Of a DNA stretch of 64,000 nucleotides, positions 54,733-63,745 are shown piece after piece. The DNA lies in the NCBI RefSeq assembly GCF_014191375.1, contig NZ_JACHWN010000009.1:124001-188000 (forward strand), read 5' to 3'. The stretch's first letter is position 1; each line of letters starts with the position of its first letter. Below the pieces are notes generated by a model that was given only the letters and a program-made list of their open reading frames with translations, did not search any database and was not told the DNA's origin. Made by a program: the position numbers and the translations under genes. This DNA is from Mesorhizobium sp. RMAD-H1 (GTDB lineage Bacteria; Pseudomonadota; Alphaproteobacteria; Rhizobiales; Rhizobiaceae).

Positions 54733-55392
54733 TCAAAGCAATCGCGCCCGGATGAGCCCGCGCAGCGAATTGCCGATGAGAATGTTCCTGGCGCTGCGCA
54801 GGTCGTCAACCGTCAATTCCGCTTCCGTGGTGACGCCATCATCGATCAGCTCCTCGCGCAAGATGCCCGGCAGCAGGCCGCAGCGCAGCGCCGGCGTGGC
54901 GCAGGACGCGCCGCCCCGATCCACGAAGATCGAGGTGATCGTCCCTTCGCAGACCTGCCCCTCGCCATTGAGCAGGATCACCTCGTCCACCTCGTCGGGA
55001 GCGAATTCCGCCCGCGCGGTTTCATATATCTGCCGCCGCGTGGTCTTGTGGCGGATGAGCGGGTCGTCGCGGTCGAGGCGGGTGCGGGCGACGGCGATCC
55101 GCCAGATCGTATCCGGCGGGAGGGGGGTGAAGGGCTGTGTCGTCACGTCGATGACGCCGTCGGGGTCGAGCGTGAGGCGAACGCGCAGGGCCTGGTCGCC
55201 CCGGGCTATTTCATCCAGCTTGCCGCGGACAAGGGGTTCATCAAGCGAGAAACCCAGCACGGCTGCGGAGCGTGCGAGCCGTGCCAGATGGCGCTTCAGC
55301 CGCAGGAAGCCGGAAAGCGGCTCCCAGCGCAGGGTTTCGATCAATTCGTAGTCGGGACCATCCCCGTCGCGAACCGGGCCTTCAGAAGACAT
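54733..55392 (-). CDS. pabC: Class IV aminotransferase, probable aminodeoxychorismate lyase
   Basis: 219 aa. Class IV features are IRHKTTRRQIYETA (PLP Lys of the HKTT motif), VDEVILLNGEGQVCEGTITSIFV and LRCGLLPGILREELI. Its start overlaps the end of pabB by 52 bp, so the two are translationally linked and the product most likely converts aminodeoxychorismate to p-aminobenzoate for folate. It is shorter than typical PabC, mainly at the N-terminus. Confidence 0.85.
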   Translation of the reverse strand: MSSEGPVRDGDGPDYELIETLRWEPLSGFLRLKRHLARLARSAAVLGFSLDEPLVRGKLDEIARGDQALRVRLTLDPDGVIDVTTQPFTPLPPDTIWRIAVARTRLDRDDPLIRHKTTRRQIYETARAEFAPDEVDEVILLNGEGQVCEGTITSIFVDRGGASCATPALRCGLLPGILREELIDDGVTTEAELTVDDLRSARNILIGNSLRGLIRARLL

Positions 55393-56513
55393 TCCTCATA
55401 CTCCGCCTCGGCGGTGGAATCGAAAACGATGCCGCCGCCGACGTTGAAAGTGGCATGACCGCCCGGATAAAGCGAGATGGTGCGGATGGCGACATTGAAG
55501 CGCATCCGCCCTTGAGGGCTGATCCAGCCGATGGAGCCGCAATAGACATCGCGCGGCACGCCTTCGAGTTCGCGCAGGATCTCCATGGCGCGGATCTTCG
55601 GCGCGCCCGTCACCGAGCCGCAGGGGAAGAGCGCCGCGAAGATATCCCTGAGCTTCAGGCCGGGGTTGAGGCGGGCGCGCACGCGGCTGATCATCTGATG
55701 CACGGTCGGATAACGCTCGACCTTGAAGAGTTCCGGCACATGAAGGGTCGAGGGTTCGCTGATCAGCGATATGTCGTTGCGCAGGAGATCGACGATCATG
55801 CGGTTTTCCGCCTGGCTCTTGGGATCGTTGATCAGGAAATCGCGTAGCCGGTCGTCCTCCTCCGGCGTTTTGCCCCGGGGCGTCGTGCCTTTCATGGGAT
55901 GGGTCTCGATCCAGCCGTCGGCATTCACGTCGAAGAACAGTTCGGGCGAGCGCGACAGGATGACGGGGCCGCCAAGCCTTGCAAAGGCGCCGTAGCGCAC
56001 GGGCTGGCGCACGGTGAGCGCGTCAAAGGCGGCGAGCGGGTCGCCTGACCAGCGCGCACGGACGGGAAAGGTCAGATTGCCCTGATAGCAATCACCCTCG
56101 CGCAGGTGGCGGTGCAACCGCGCGAACCGCTTCTGATATTTCTCGAAGTTCCAGGTGGCATGCGGACGAGTGAGAAAGGCGTTGTCCTGCGGCAGCGGAT
56201 CGCGCTCGGGAAGCGACCGGTCGGATGGGCCGTCGAAGACTCCAAGGCAGATGAGCGGCGCCCGCCGCTCCTCCGGCAACATCGGCTTGAGCTTGGGCTC
56301 GAGAAGATAACCCGCCTCATAGGAGAGATAGCCGGCAAGCCACTTTCCCTCCTCATGGGCGCGCTGCGCCGCGGCAAAGGCATCCTCGAAATCGGCGGGA
56401 TTCTCCGCGAGGATGATTTCGGAGGGTTCTGCGAACAGGACCTCCCGTTGCGCCTTGTCGTCCCGGAACAGGATGAAGGGGTCGGACGGGCCGAGCGGGT
56501 TCACGATATGCAT
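55341..56513 (-). CDS. pabB: Aminodeoxychorismate synthase component I
   Basis: 390 aa of the chorismate-binding family. THPMKGTTPRG carries the PIKGT-type lysine of PabB enzymes, followed by LIVDLLRNDI-like MIVDLLRNDISLI, FPCGSVTGAPKIRAMEIL and FNVGGGIVFDS. It aminates chorismate to aminodeoxychorismate using ammonia from a PabA partner, which is not encoded nearby. The N-terminal region is shorter than in E. coli PabB. Confidence 0.93.
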   Translation of the reverse strand: MHIVNPLGPSDPFILFRDDKAQREVLFAEPSEIILAENPADFEDAFAAAQRAHEEGKWLAGYLSYEAGYLLEPKLKPMLPEERRAPLICLGVFDGPSDRSLPERDPLPQDNAFLTRPHATWNFEKYQKRFARLHRHLREGDCYQGNLTFPVRARWSGDPLAAFDALTVRQPVRYGAFARLGGPVILSRSPELFFDVNADGWIETHPMKGTTPRGKTPEEDDRLRDFLINDPKSQAENRMIVDLLRNDISLISEPSTLHVPELFKVERYPTVHQMISRVRARLNPGLKLRDIFAALFPCGSVTGAPKIRAMEILRELEGVPRDVYCGSIGWISPQGRMRFNVAIRTISLYPGGHATFNVGGGIVFDSTAEAEYEECLLKARFATGMVPTTN

Positions 56514-56597
56514 ATCCTGTCGAAAAGACGAAAGCGGGCGGAATAGCCCGCTTTCGCTGCATTATACAGAATATGTGGCGCCATATGCCGGAGCAAA

Positions 56598-58478
56598 TCA
56601 GTCTTCCATGGCTTCCAGCTCATCGATGATGCCTTCGATGACCGAGAGGCCCTTCTGCCAGAAGCCCGGATCTGAGGCATCGAGCCCGAAGGGTGCCAGC
56701 AGCTCCTTGTGATGCTTGGTGCCGCCGGCCTTGAGAAGTTCGAAATATTTCTCCTGAAAGCCCTTCTCGGCGTTCTGGTAGACCGCGTAGAGCGAGTTCA
56801 CCAGACAGTCGCCGAATGCATAGGCATAGACGTAGAAAGGCGAATGGATGAAGTGCGGGATATAGGTCCAGAAGGTCTCGTAGCCCGGATTAAGGCGGAC
56901 GGCGGGCCCGAGGCTTTCCCTCTGCACCTCGAGCCAGATTTCGCCGATGCGCTCCGCGGTGAGCTCGCCATTGCGCCGTTCGGTGTGGACGCGCCGCTCG
57001 AACTGGTAGAAGGCGATCTGGCGCACCACCGTATTGATCATGTCCTCGGCCTTCTGCGCCAGCATCGCCTTGCGCTCGCGCTTGTCCTTCGTGCGCTCGA
57101 GCAGCGAGCGGAAGGTCAGCATCTCGCCGAAGACCGAGGCGGTTTCGGCAAGCGTCAGCGGCGTCGCCGCCATGAGCGCGCCCTGGCCGCCTGCCAGCAC
57201 CTGATGGACGCCGTGGCCCAGTTCGTGCGCGAGCGTCATCACGTCGCGCGGCTTGCCCATATAGTTGAGCAGGACGTAAGGGTGGACAGAGGGGACGGTC
57301 GGATGGGCGAAGGCGCCGGGCGCCTTGCCGGGCCTTGTCGGTGCGTCGATCCAGTTGCGATCGAAGAAATTGCGCGCGATATCCGCCATCTCCGGGGCAA
57401 AGCCGGCATAGGCCGACAGCACCGTCTCCTTCGCCTCGTTCCATGGGATAACGCTCTGCGGCGTCTCGGGAAGGGGTGCGTTGCGGTCCCAGTTTTCAAG
57501 GATGTCGAGCCCGAGCCATTTGGCCTTCATCGCGTAATAGCGGTGCGACAGGCGGGGGTAGGCGTCCTCCACGGCCTTCGCCAGCGCGTCGACCACCTCG
57601 CGCTCGACCCGATTGGCGAGATGGCGGGAATCCGCGATGTCCTTGAAGCCGCGCCAGCGGTCGGAAATCTCCTTGTCCTTGGCCAGCGTGTTGGTGACGA
57701 GCGTGAAGGTCCTCAGATTGGCCTTGAAGGTTTCGGCCAATGCCTGGGAAGCCTTCCTGCGTACGGCGCCGTCGGCATCCTGCAAGAGGTTGAGCGTGGG
57801 TTCGAGCGGCAGCTGCTCGCCGTCGACCGTGAAGCGCAATGCGGTCATCGTCTCGTCGAACAGCCGGTTCCACGCACCGCGCCCGGTGACGGATTTCTCG
57901 TGGAAGAGCTGCTCGATGCGATCCTCGAGCTGATAGGGCTTGTCCATCCGCAGATCGACGAGCCAGGGCCGGTAGTGGCCGATCGCCGGGTTGGCCTTCA
58001 TGGCGGTTTCCAGCACATCGTCTTCGATGTGGTTGAGTTCCAGGGCGAAGAAGATGAGATGCGCGCTGGCGTCCGTCATCTTCTCCTGCACGTCGCCATA
58101 GAACTTGGCCCGTTTGGGATCCGACGTATCGCCGGAATAAAGGAGGCCGGCATAGGAGAATATACGGCCCATCAGCTCTTCCAGCGCCTCATAGGCGGTG
58201 ATGGCGTTCGCCAGCTCGCCGCCATTCGGCTTGGCCGCCTCGGCAGCCAGCTTGCCTTTCCAGCGGTCCTCGAAGGCGATGGCGTCCCGTGATGCCTTTT
58301 CCATGTCGGCGGCCAGCTCGGGGGCATCCATGGAGGGGTAGAGGTCGCCCAGATTCCATTCCGGCAGATTGCCCAGATTGTCGGCCTCCGGCCCGGCCGC
58401 AATCCGGTCCGCCGGTGCATAATGGTGGGCCGAGTCCGGGGCCCTTTTTATAAGAGGTTTCTTAAATTCATATTCCAT
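56598..58478 (-). CDS. pepF: M3-family oligoendopeptidase F
   Basis: 626 aa. The zinc motif HELGH lies at about residue 416 (MTLAHELGHGVHQ), with the third ligand Glu in TLAETASVFGEML about 25 residues on. PYVLLNYMGKPRDV and HFIHSPFYVYAYAFGDCLV are conserved in PepF/M3B. It is a cytosolic peptidase of short peptides. It is monocistronic and divergent from the sigma-54 regulator. Confidence 0.95.
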   Translation of the reverse strand: MEYEFKKPLIKRAPDSAHHYAPADRIAAGPEADNLGNLPEWNLGDLYPSMDAPELAADMEKASRDAIAFEDRWKGKLAAEAAKPNGGELANAITAYEALEELMGRIFSYAGLLYSGDTSDPKRAKFYGDVQEKMTDASAHLIFFALELNHIEDDVLETAMKANPAIGHYRPWLVDLRMDKPYQLEDRIEQLFHEKSVTGRGAWNRLFDETMTALRFTVDGEQLPLEPTLNLLQDADGAVRRKASQALAETFKANLRTFTLVTNTLAKDKEISDRWRGFKDIADSRHLANRVEREVVDALAKAVEDAYPRLSHRYYAMKAKWLGLDILENWDRNAPLPETPQSVIPWNEAKETVLSAYAGFAPEMADIARNFFDRNWIDAPTRPGKAPGAFAHPTVPSVHPYVLLNYMGKPRDVMTLAHELGHGVHQVLAGGQGALMAATPLTLAETASVFGEMLTFRSLLERTKDKRERKAMLAQKAEDMINTVVRQIAFYQFERRVHTERRNGELTAERIGEIWLEVQRESLGPAVRLNPGYETFWTYIPHFIHSPFYVYAYAFGDCLVNSLYAVYQNAEKGFQEKYFELLKAGGTKHHKELLAPFGLDASDPGFWQKGLSVIEGIIDELEAMED

Positions 58479-58601
58479 ATTATGCTCCGCTTTCGGACGA
58501 TCTGCCGGGATACCGATCGTATTTTAATCAAATGCCGACGGTAAGTAGCGGCCTTTATTTAGAATCCTACGTCATCCTGATCCAGTTCAGATTTATCTCA
58601 G

Positions 58602-60179
58602 ATGAAAACATATTCGATGACCGGTCCCATTCTTATCGTTGACGACGATCCGGTCCAGCGCCGGCTGCTGGAAGCCGCCGTGCTTCGGATGGGGCATAGG
58701 ACGATTCTGGCCGATGGCGGCCATGCGGCGCTGAATCTCCTGCGCAACCGGAAAGAGATTTCGCTCGTCATTCTCGACCTGGTCATGCCCGACATGGATG
58801 GCTTCACCGTTCTCAGGCGGATGCGGGAGATGGGGGTAGCGGTTCCCGTCATCGTGCAGACGGCGCAGGGCGGCCTCGATACGGTCATCACGGCCATGCG
58901 GCTCGGCGCTTTCGATTTCGTGGTCAAACCCGTTTCGCCGGAGCGGCTGCAGGTTTCCGTGGCCAACGCGCTGAAGCTCGGAGCGCTGGAAGGGGAGATC
59001 AAGCGCATCCGGCACTCGGCCGAAGGCATGCTCACATTCCGCGACCTGGTCACGCGCAGCGAGGCGATGGAGCGGGTGATCAAGCTCGGCTGGAAAGCGG
59101 CGGCTTCGAACATCCCGATCCTCATCGAGGGTGAATCCGGCGTCGGCAAGGAAATGCTGGCGCGGGCGATCCAGGGCTCCGGCGAGCGGCGCGGCAAACC
59201 CTTCATCACCGTCAATTGCGGTGCCATTCCCGATAATCTGGCGGAGAGCATCCTGTTCGGCCACGAAAAGGGGTCGTTCACCGGCGCAACGGAGAAGCAT
59301 GTCGGCAAGTTCGTGGAAGCCGATGGCGGCACGCTGTTTCTGGACGAAGTGGGGGATCTGTCCCCCGACATCCAGGTCAAGCTCCTGCGCGCCGTGCAGG
59401 AGGGCGAGGTCGATCCCGTCGGTGCCAAGAAGCCGGTGACCGTCGACTTCCGGCTGATATCGGCGACCAACCGCAACCTCCTCGACCTGGTGAAGAACGG
59501 GCAGTTTCGCGAAGACCTGTTCTATCGCCTGCATGTCTTTCCGATTTCCCTGCCGCCCTTGCGCAAAAGGCGGGAGGATATCCCTGTGCTGGTGCGCCAT
59601 TTCCTGACGCGTTTTGCAGCCGAGGAGGGCCGGCCGCAGATCAAGGGCATCACGCCTTCCGCGCTCGCGCTGCTCGGCGCCTATGATTGGCCGGGCAATA
59701 TCAGGCAATTGGAAAACGCGGTCTTTCGCGCCGTGGTGCTGTGCGAAGGCACGGAACTGACGGTGGACGATTTCCCGCAGATCCAGGCGCTGGCGAGGGA
59801 CGTCATGCCCGACGGTGCGAGCGTGCCGCAGCTGGTGGCCGGCGGGAAGGGCGGGGACGCGGCGCAGCCGGATATGACCGTGTCGGAAGGCCAGATGATG
59901 TCGGACCGTTTCGGTCAGCTGCAGGGCATCGACGCAGAGGGGCAGGTGCGCTCGCTCGCCGAAATCGAGGAAACGATGATTCGTCTCGCCATTTCGCATT
60001 ATGGCGGTCAGATGAGCGAGGTGGCGCGACGTCTTGGCATCGGCCGCTCGACGCTTTATCGTAAGCTCAAGGATTATGGCATCGACGTCGTGGGAGGAGT
60101 GGCGACGGACAAGACGGATGGCGACAAGGGCGCGGGATTTTCCGATACTTCCCGTCCTCTTCGAAAATCAGCTCACTAA
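58602..60179 (+). CDS. Sigma-54-dependent response regulator (NtrC family)
   Basis: 525 aa. The receiver domain has phosphoacceptor Asp59 (VILDLVMPDMDG). The AAA+ domain has Walker A GESGVGKE (177–184), GSFTGA (224–229, in place of GAFTGA) and the Walker B LFLDEVGDL. A Fis-type HTH ends the conserved part (AISHYGGQMSEVARRLGIGRSTLYRKLKDYGI), followed by a polar tail of about 36 residues. It activates sigma-54 promoters. No kinase gene is adjacent. ATG 58617 is an alternative start. Confidence 0.93.
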   Translation: MKTYSMTGPILIVDDDPVQRRLLEAAVLRMGHRTILADGGHAALNLLRNRKEISLVILDLVMPDMDGFTVLRRMREMGVAVPVIVQTAQGGLDTVITAMRLGAFDFVVKPVSPERLQVSVANALKLGALEGEIKRIRHSAEGMLTFRDLVTRSEAMERVIKLGWKAAASNIPILIEGESGVGKEMLARAIQGSGERRGKPFITVNCGAIPDNLAESILFGHEKGSFTGATEKHVGKFVEADGGTLFLDEVGDLSPDIQVKLLRAVQEGEVDPVGAKKPVTVDFRLISATNRNLLDLVKNGQFREDLFYRLHVFPISLPPLRKRREDIPVLVRHFLTRFAAEEGRPQIKGITPSALALLGAYDWPGNIRQLENAVFRAVVLCEGTELTVDDFPQIQALARDVMPDGASVPQLVAGGKGGDAAQPDMTVSEGQMMSDRFGQLQGIDAEGQVRSLAEIEETMIRLAISHYGGQMSEVARRLGIGRSTLYRKLKDYGIDVVGGVATDKTDGDKGAGFSDTSRPLRKSAH

Positions 60180-60341
60180 GCCTGTTAACAAGCTGTTTAC
60201 CATGGCATTAGCCGCGTGGTTCGGTGTGCCCTTTTTGCCATTCTATAAACGTATTTGTTCTTCACTAAACGTCCATTAACCATTAAATCCGATAGTCGGA
60301 GCCTTCGGGGACTGCTTTAAACGGCAAGGCTGCATCAATTG

Positions 60342-62231
60342 ATGAACTGTATTTCGGCATTCAAAGCGATTTCTGCAGCGGCGCTGGCGCGCCGTCTTCT
60401 TTGGATTGCCCTGCTCGTCGCTGCTCCCCTCATCCTCGCCGCCTCCGACGCCGCGGCGGAAACCCGGACGCTGAAGGTCTATTTCGTCCACACAAAAGAG
60501 AGGGCGGAGATCACCTTCAAAAAGAACGGGCGCTATATCCCGAGCGGGCTTGCGCAGCTCAACCGCTTCCTGCGCGACTGGCGGCGCAACGAGCCGACCA
60601 AGATGGACCCCCGCCTGTTCGACCTCGTCTGGCAGGTTTATCAGGCCAGCGGTTCGCGTGACTATATCCATGTCGTTTCCGCCTATCGCTCGCCAGCCAC
60701 CAATTCCATGCTGCGCTCGCGCAGCCGCGGGGTTGCCAAGAAGAGCCAGCACATGCTCGGCAGGGCGATGGATTTCTATATCCCCGACGTGCCGCTGAAG
60801 AAGCTGCGCGCAATCGGCATGCGCTATCAGGCCGGCGGCGTGGGCTATTATCCGACATCGGGTTCGCCATTCGTACACATGGATGTGGGCAATGTCCGCC
60901 ACTGGCCGCGCATGAGCCGCAGGGAGCTGCTGGCGCTCTTCCCCGATGGCAAGACCCTGCATGTTCCGACCGACGGCAAGCCGTTGCCCGGCTATGAACA
61001 GGCGCTTGCCGCCTATGAAGCCCGCCAGGCGCGGGGCGGCTCGGTCGCGGTTGCGAGCGCGCCGCGCAAGAAGAGCAAGACCCTGTTCGCAGCCCTCTTC
61101 GGCGGTGGCGCGGACGAGGAAGAGGATACGAGCGAAGCCAGCGCGCCCGTCGCTGTGGCCTCGGCCGCCAGACCGTCGCGTGCCGTTCCCAGGGCCCCGG
61201 TCGCGGAGGAGGTGCCCGTCCGTGCGCCGGCGCCGCAGCCGCAGCCCGAGCCTCAACCCCAGCCGGCCACGATCGTCGCCGCCCTGCCACCGCGTGAAGT
61301 GCCGCGTCCGCTTGACGCGCCGCGCCCGGCGGCGGCACTGGCGGAAGGAACGCCCCAGCCAGAGGCGCAGGCGGCGCTTGCCTTTGCCGTGCCGGTGCCG
61401 GGGCGCAGGCCCGAGACCGCACTCGCCATGGTGACGCCTCCCGCGGATGTGCCCACGCCGCCGGCGAATGTTCCAGCCGGTGGTACGGATGCGGTCAATG
61501 CGGCCGTCGATGCCAATTCGGCAAGGATCGCCGATGCCGGTGTGCCAAGCCCCATGATGAACGGCTTCGTACCGGTTCCGCTGAGCAAGCCCAAGCACGT
61601 CGATCCCGGCCTGTTGCTGGCGGCTGCCGTCGTTCCCGAGCAGCGGCCTGAGACGGGCGCTGCCCTTGCCGCTGCCGAGGAAGCGCCGGCTGCCGTACCG
61701 GAGCCGAAGCGCGACGAGATCGCCGCCGTCGTGGAAGCGAACCTGGATACACCGGCCTTCCCGCTGCCGCAGAATGCGCCGCCGCGGAGCCCGCAGGTCG
61801 CGCTTGCCGATCCGAAGGAGCCGGGGACTTCGCCTGATATGGTTGCATCCGTATCGCCGGCCAGCATTTCTTCGCCGCGCAAGGTGCTGCTCGACGCCGC
61901 GGCCAAGGGCCAGCCCATCAATGCGATCGATACGGGCGTGCGGACCACGGCCAAAGGTGCCAAGCCGCATCCCGGTGCAACCAGGGAACCGGAAGCGATC
62001 GTGCAGCCGGCAAAGAGCGTCCCGCTGCCGCAGATGGCGCTCTCCAGCACCTCTGTCGCCCGTGCCGTACCGGCCACGAGCCCTGTCCTGCGCAACGATG
62101 CGCTGCGCACGGCACCGACGACGGTCTACACCGCCGGCTTCCAGCGCGAGCTGACGTCGGACAAAGCCAACAGATTTTCGGGCAGTGCGGTGACATTCCT
62201 GTCCATCGCCAAGTTCTCGGAGACGAATTAG
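60342..62231 (+). CDS. DUF882 (YcbK/MepK-like) murein peptidase with a long Pro/Ala-rich tail
   Basis: 629 aa. A signal peptide ends near ASDAAAE. The LAS-type zinc peptidase domain (about 40–200) shows SAYRSPATNSML, SQHMLGRAMDFY (S-x-H-x3-G-x-A-x-D) and FVHMDVGNVRHW (H-x-D). Such enzymes cut peptidoglycan cross-links. The remaining 400 or so residues are low-complexity, rich in Ala and Pro with no fold visible, and may span the periplasm. The ATG at 60342 has only a weak ribosome site. Confidence 0.85.
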   Translation: MNCISAFKAISAAALARRLLWIALLVAAPLILAASDAAAETRTLKVYFVHTKERAEITFKKNGRYIPSGLAQLNRFLRDWRRNEPTKMDPRLFDLVWQVYQASGSRDYIHVVSAYRSPATNSMLRSRSRGVAKKSQHMLGRAMDFYIPDVPLKKLRAIGMRYQAGGVGYYPTSGSPFVHMDVGNVRHWPRMSRRELLALFPDGKTLHVPTDGKPLPGYEQALAAYEARQARGGSVAVASAPRKKSKTLFAALFGGGADEEEDTSEASAPVAVASAARPSRAVPRAPVAEEVPVRAPAPQPQPEPQPQPATIVAALPPREVPRPLDAPRPAAALAEGTPQPEAQAALAFAVPVPGRRPETALAMVTPPADVPTPPANVPAGGTDAVNAAVDANSARIADAGVPSPMMNGFVPVPLSKPKHVDPGLLLAAAVVPEQRPETGAALAAAEEAPAAVPEPKRDEIAAVVEANLDTPAFPLPQNAPPRSPQVALADPKEPGTSPDMVASVSPASISSPRKVLLDAAAKGQPINAIDTGVRTTAKGAKPHPGATREPEAIVQPAKSVPLPQMALSSTSVARAVPATSPVLRNDALRTAPTTVYTAGFQRELTSDKANRFSGSAVTFLSIAKFSETN

Positions 62232-62258
62232 GGCGGTTTCGTCCGAGTGCGGAAAAAC

Positions 62259-62283
62259 AAAGGGGCCTGTGCGGCCCCTTTTT
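62259..62283. terminator. Intrinsic terminator between the DUF882 gene and eda
   Basis: AAAGGGGCC (62259–62267), loop TGTGC, GGCCCCTTT (62273–62281), with T-rich flanks on both strands. The genes converge here, so it can serve both. Confidence 0.85.
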
Positions 62284-62311
62284 CAGCTCGGCAGGAAAGC
62301 CAGTCGTTCGC

Positions 62312-62950
62312 TCAAGCCGACAGTTTGGATGCTTCCGAAGCAAGGGCGGTGATCTTTTGCCATTCGCCTGCCTCGACCAGTTCTTTCGGGGCAACCCATG
62401 ATCCGCCGACACAGACGACATTGGGCAGGGACAGATAGGTCCCGGCATTGGCGAGGCTGACGCCGCCCGTCGGGCAGAAGAAGGTTCCCGCGAGAGGCGA
62501 GGAAAGCGCCTTGAGGAAAGCCGCGCCGCCGGCCTGCTCGGCCGGGAAGAACTTGAGATAGGTATAGCCTTCCTCACGCATCACCATGATCTCGCTCGGC
62601 GTGATGGCGGCGGGCAGCAGCGGCACGTCGCTGCCGTTCGCCGCATCGCGGATCGCCTTGGTCGTGCCGGGGCTGACGATGAAGCGCGAGCCGGCCTTCG
62701 CAGCTTCTTCATACTGGCGCGCATCGAGGATGGTGCCGGCGCCGACAATGGCTTCCGGAACCTCTTGCGCCACGGCGCGGATGGCATCGAGCGCGGCCGG
62801 GGTGCGCAGGGTGATCTCGATGGCGGGCAGGCCGCCCGCCGCAAGAGCCCGGGCGAGGGGAACCGCATCGGCCACCCTGTCCACCAGCAGGACCGGGATG
62901 ACCGGCTGGCCCTTGAGGATCGGAAGCAGAAGGTCGGTTCTCTGGGCCAT
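62312..62950 (-). CDS. eda: 2-keto-3-deoxy-6-phosphogluconate aldolase
   Basis: 212 aa, the standard Eda length. Glu45 (AIEITLRT) and the Schiff-base Lys133 (TYLKFFPAE) are in place, with IVGAGTILD and FCPTGGVSL. It splits KDPG to pyruvate and glyceraldehyde-3-phosphate in the Entner–Doudoroff pathway. edd is not adjacent. Confidence 0.96.
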   Translation of the reverse strand: MAQRTDLLLPILKGQPVIPVLLVDRVADAVPLARALAAGGLPAIEITLRTPAALDAIRAVAQEVPEAIVGAGTILDARQYEEAAKAGSRFIVSPGTTKAIRDAANGSDVPLLPAAITPSEIMVMREEGYTYLKFFPAEQAGGAAFLKALSSPLAGTFFCPTGGVSLANAGTYLSLPNVVCVGGSWVAPKELVEAGEWQKITALASEASKLSA

Positions 62951-62987
62951 GGGCGTGTCTCCGGTTATGTTCCAACGTGCAGCCGAT

Positions 62988-63632
62988 TTAGCCCTGCGTC
63001 ATGGTTTTGTCCACCGCACTGTCGGCAGCCCGACTATCCGGGAGCAGGCGATCGCGATAAATCTTCCAGGCCTTCGCCATCTTCCGATCATAGGCGTATT
63101 GGCGGTAGAGCGGGCCATTGTAGCGGCGGGCGAAACCCGCCCAGTCGTGCCTGTTCAGCACTTCCACCAGGCCGGATTTCTCGATGAAACGCAGCATCAG
63201 GCGTATCTGCCCCGCTACCGAGCTGCGCGCCTCGGCGACGAGTGTATCGACACTGGGATAGCCCAGCCATTGCCAATGCGCGCCCATGACCTGCCCGAGG
63301 CCCCACGAGACGGATTCAAGCGCGGCGCGGCGGTCGAGCCGGATCGCGCGGTGGAGCAATTGCCAGCGCCCGGCCTGCGTTGCCGGGTTCTTGATGCCGC
63401 CGGCCTTCGGCGCGGCCAGTCCCTGCTGGCGTGCCTCGGCCTGCTTCTTGCCGGTGAGCCGCCGGTCGAAATAATGTCCCTCGAAACGGATCAGCGGTTC
63501 GTCGCGGCCGTCGACCTTCGCGGTGGTGCGCCCGCCGCATTCGACCTCCGCCACGGCGAGCAGGGCGGCGGGCTCGACGCCGGCGCGTTCCGCGGTGGCG
63601 ATGATCTCCTGGATTGTTTCCTTCTCGAACAT
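62988..63632 (-). CDS. N-acetylmuramidase-domain (endolysin-like) protein
   Basis: 214 aa from ATG 63632 (AAAGGA upstream). Conserved elements of the N-acetylmuramidase (DUF3380) family are LLAVAEVECGG with a likely catalytic Glu, LIRFEGHYFDRRL, SVSWGLGQVMGAHW and RRYNGPLYRQYAYDRKMAKAW. No signal peptide is present. The family is common in phage endolysins; no phage genes surround it, so it appears to be a domesticated single gene. Confidence 0.85.
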   Translation of the reverse strand: MFEKETIQEIIATAERAGVEPAALLAVAEVECGGRTTAKVDGRDEPLIRFEGHYFDRRLTGKKQAEARQQGLAAPKAGGIKNPATQAGRWQLLHRAIRLDRRAALESVSWGLGQVMGAHWQWLGYPSVDTLVAEARSSVAGQIRLMLRFIEKSGLVEVLNRHDWAGFARRYNGPLYRQYAYDRKMAKAWKIYRDRLLPDSRAADSAVDKTMTQG

Positions 63633-63745
63633 GCGGGTTTCCTTTCGCGGGCTTCGGTTTCCTGCCGCGATTGTCGCCCGGTCTTGCATCTGTTGGACAA
63701 AGGATCGCTTGAAATCCTCGGATGTCAGGATTAGTTCGATCGATC

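Noticed and set aside
56709..58292. Long open frame antisense to pepF
   Set aside because: It mirrors the codon bias of pepF and has no recognisable domain.
58593..59999. Long open frame antisense to the sigma-54 regulator
   Set aside because: The plus strand has the full receiver–AAA–HTH architecture.
60276..61970. Long open frame antisense to the DUF882 gene
   Set aside because: It lies opposite the low-complexity GC-rich tail, where open frames arise by chance in all phases.
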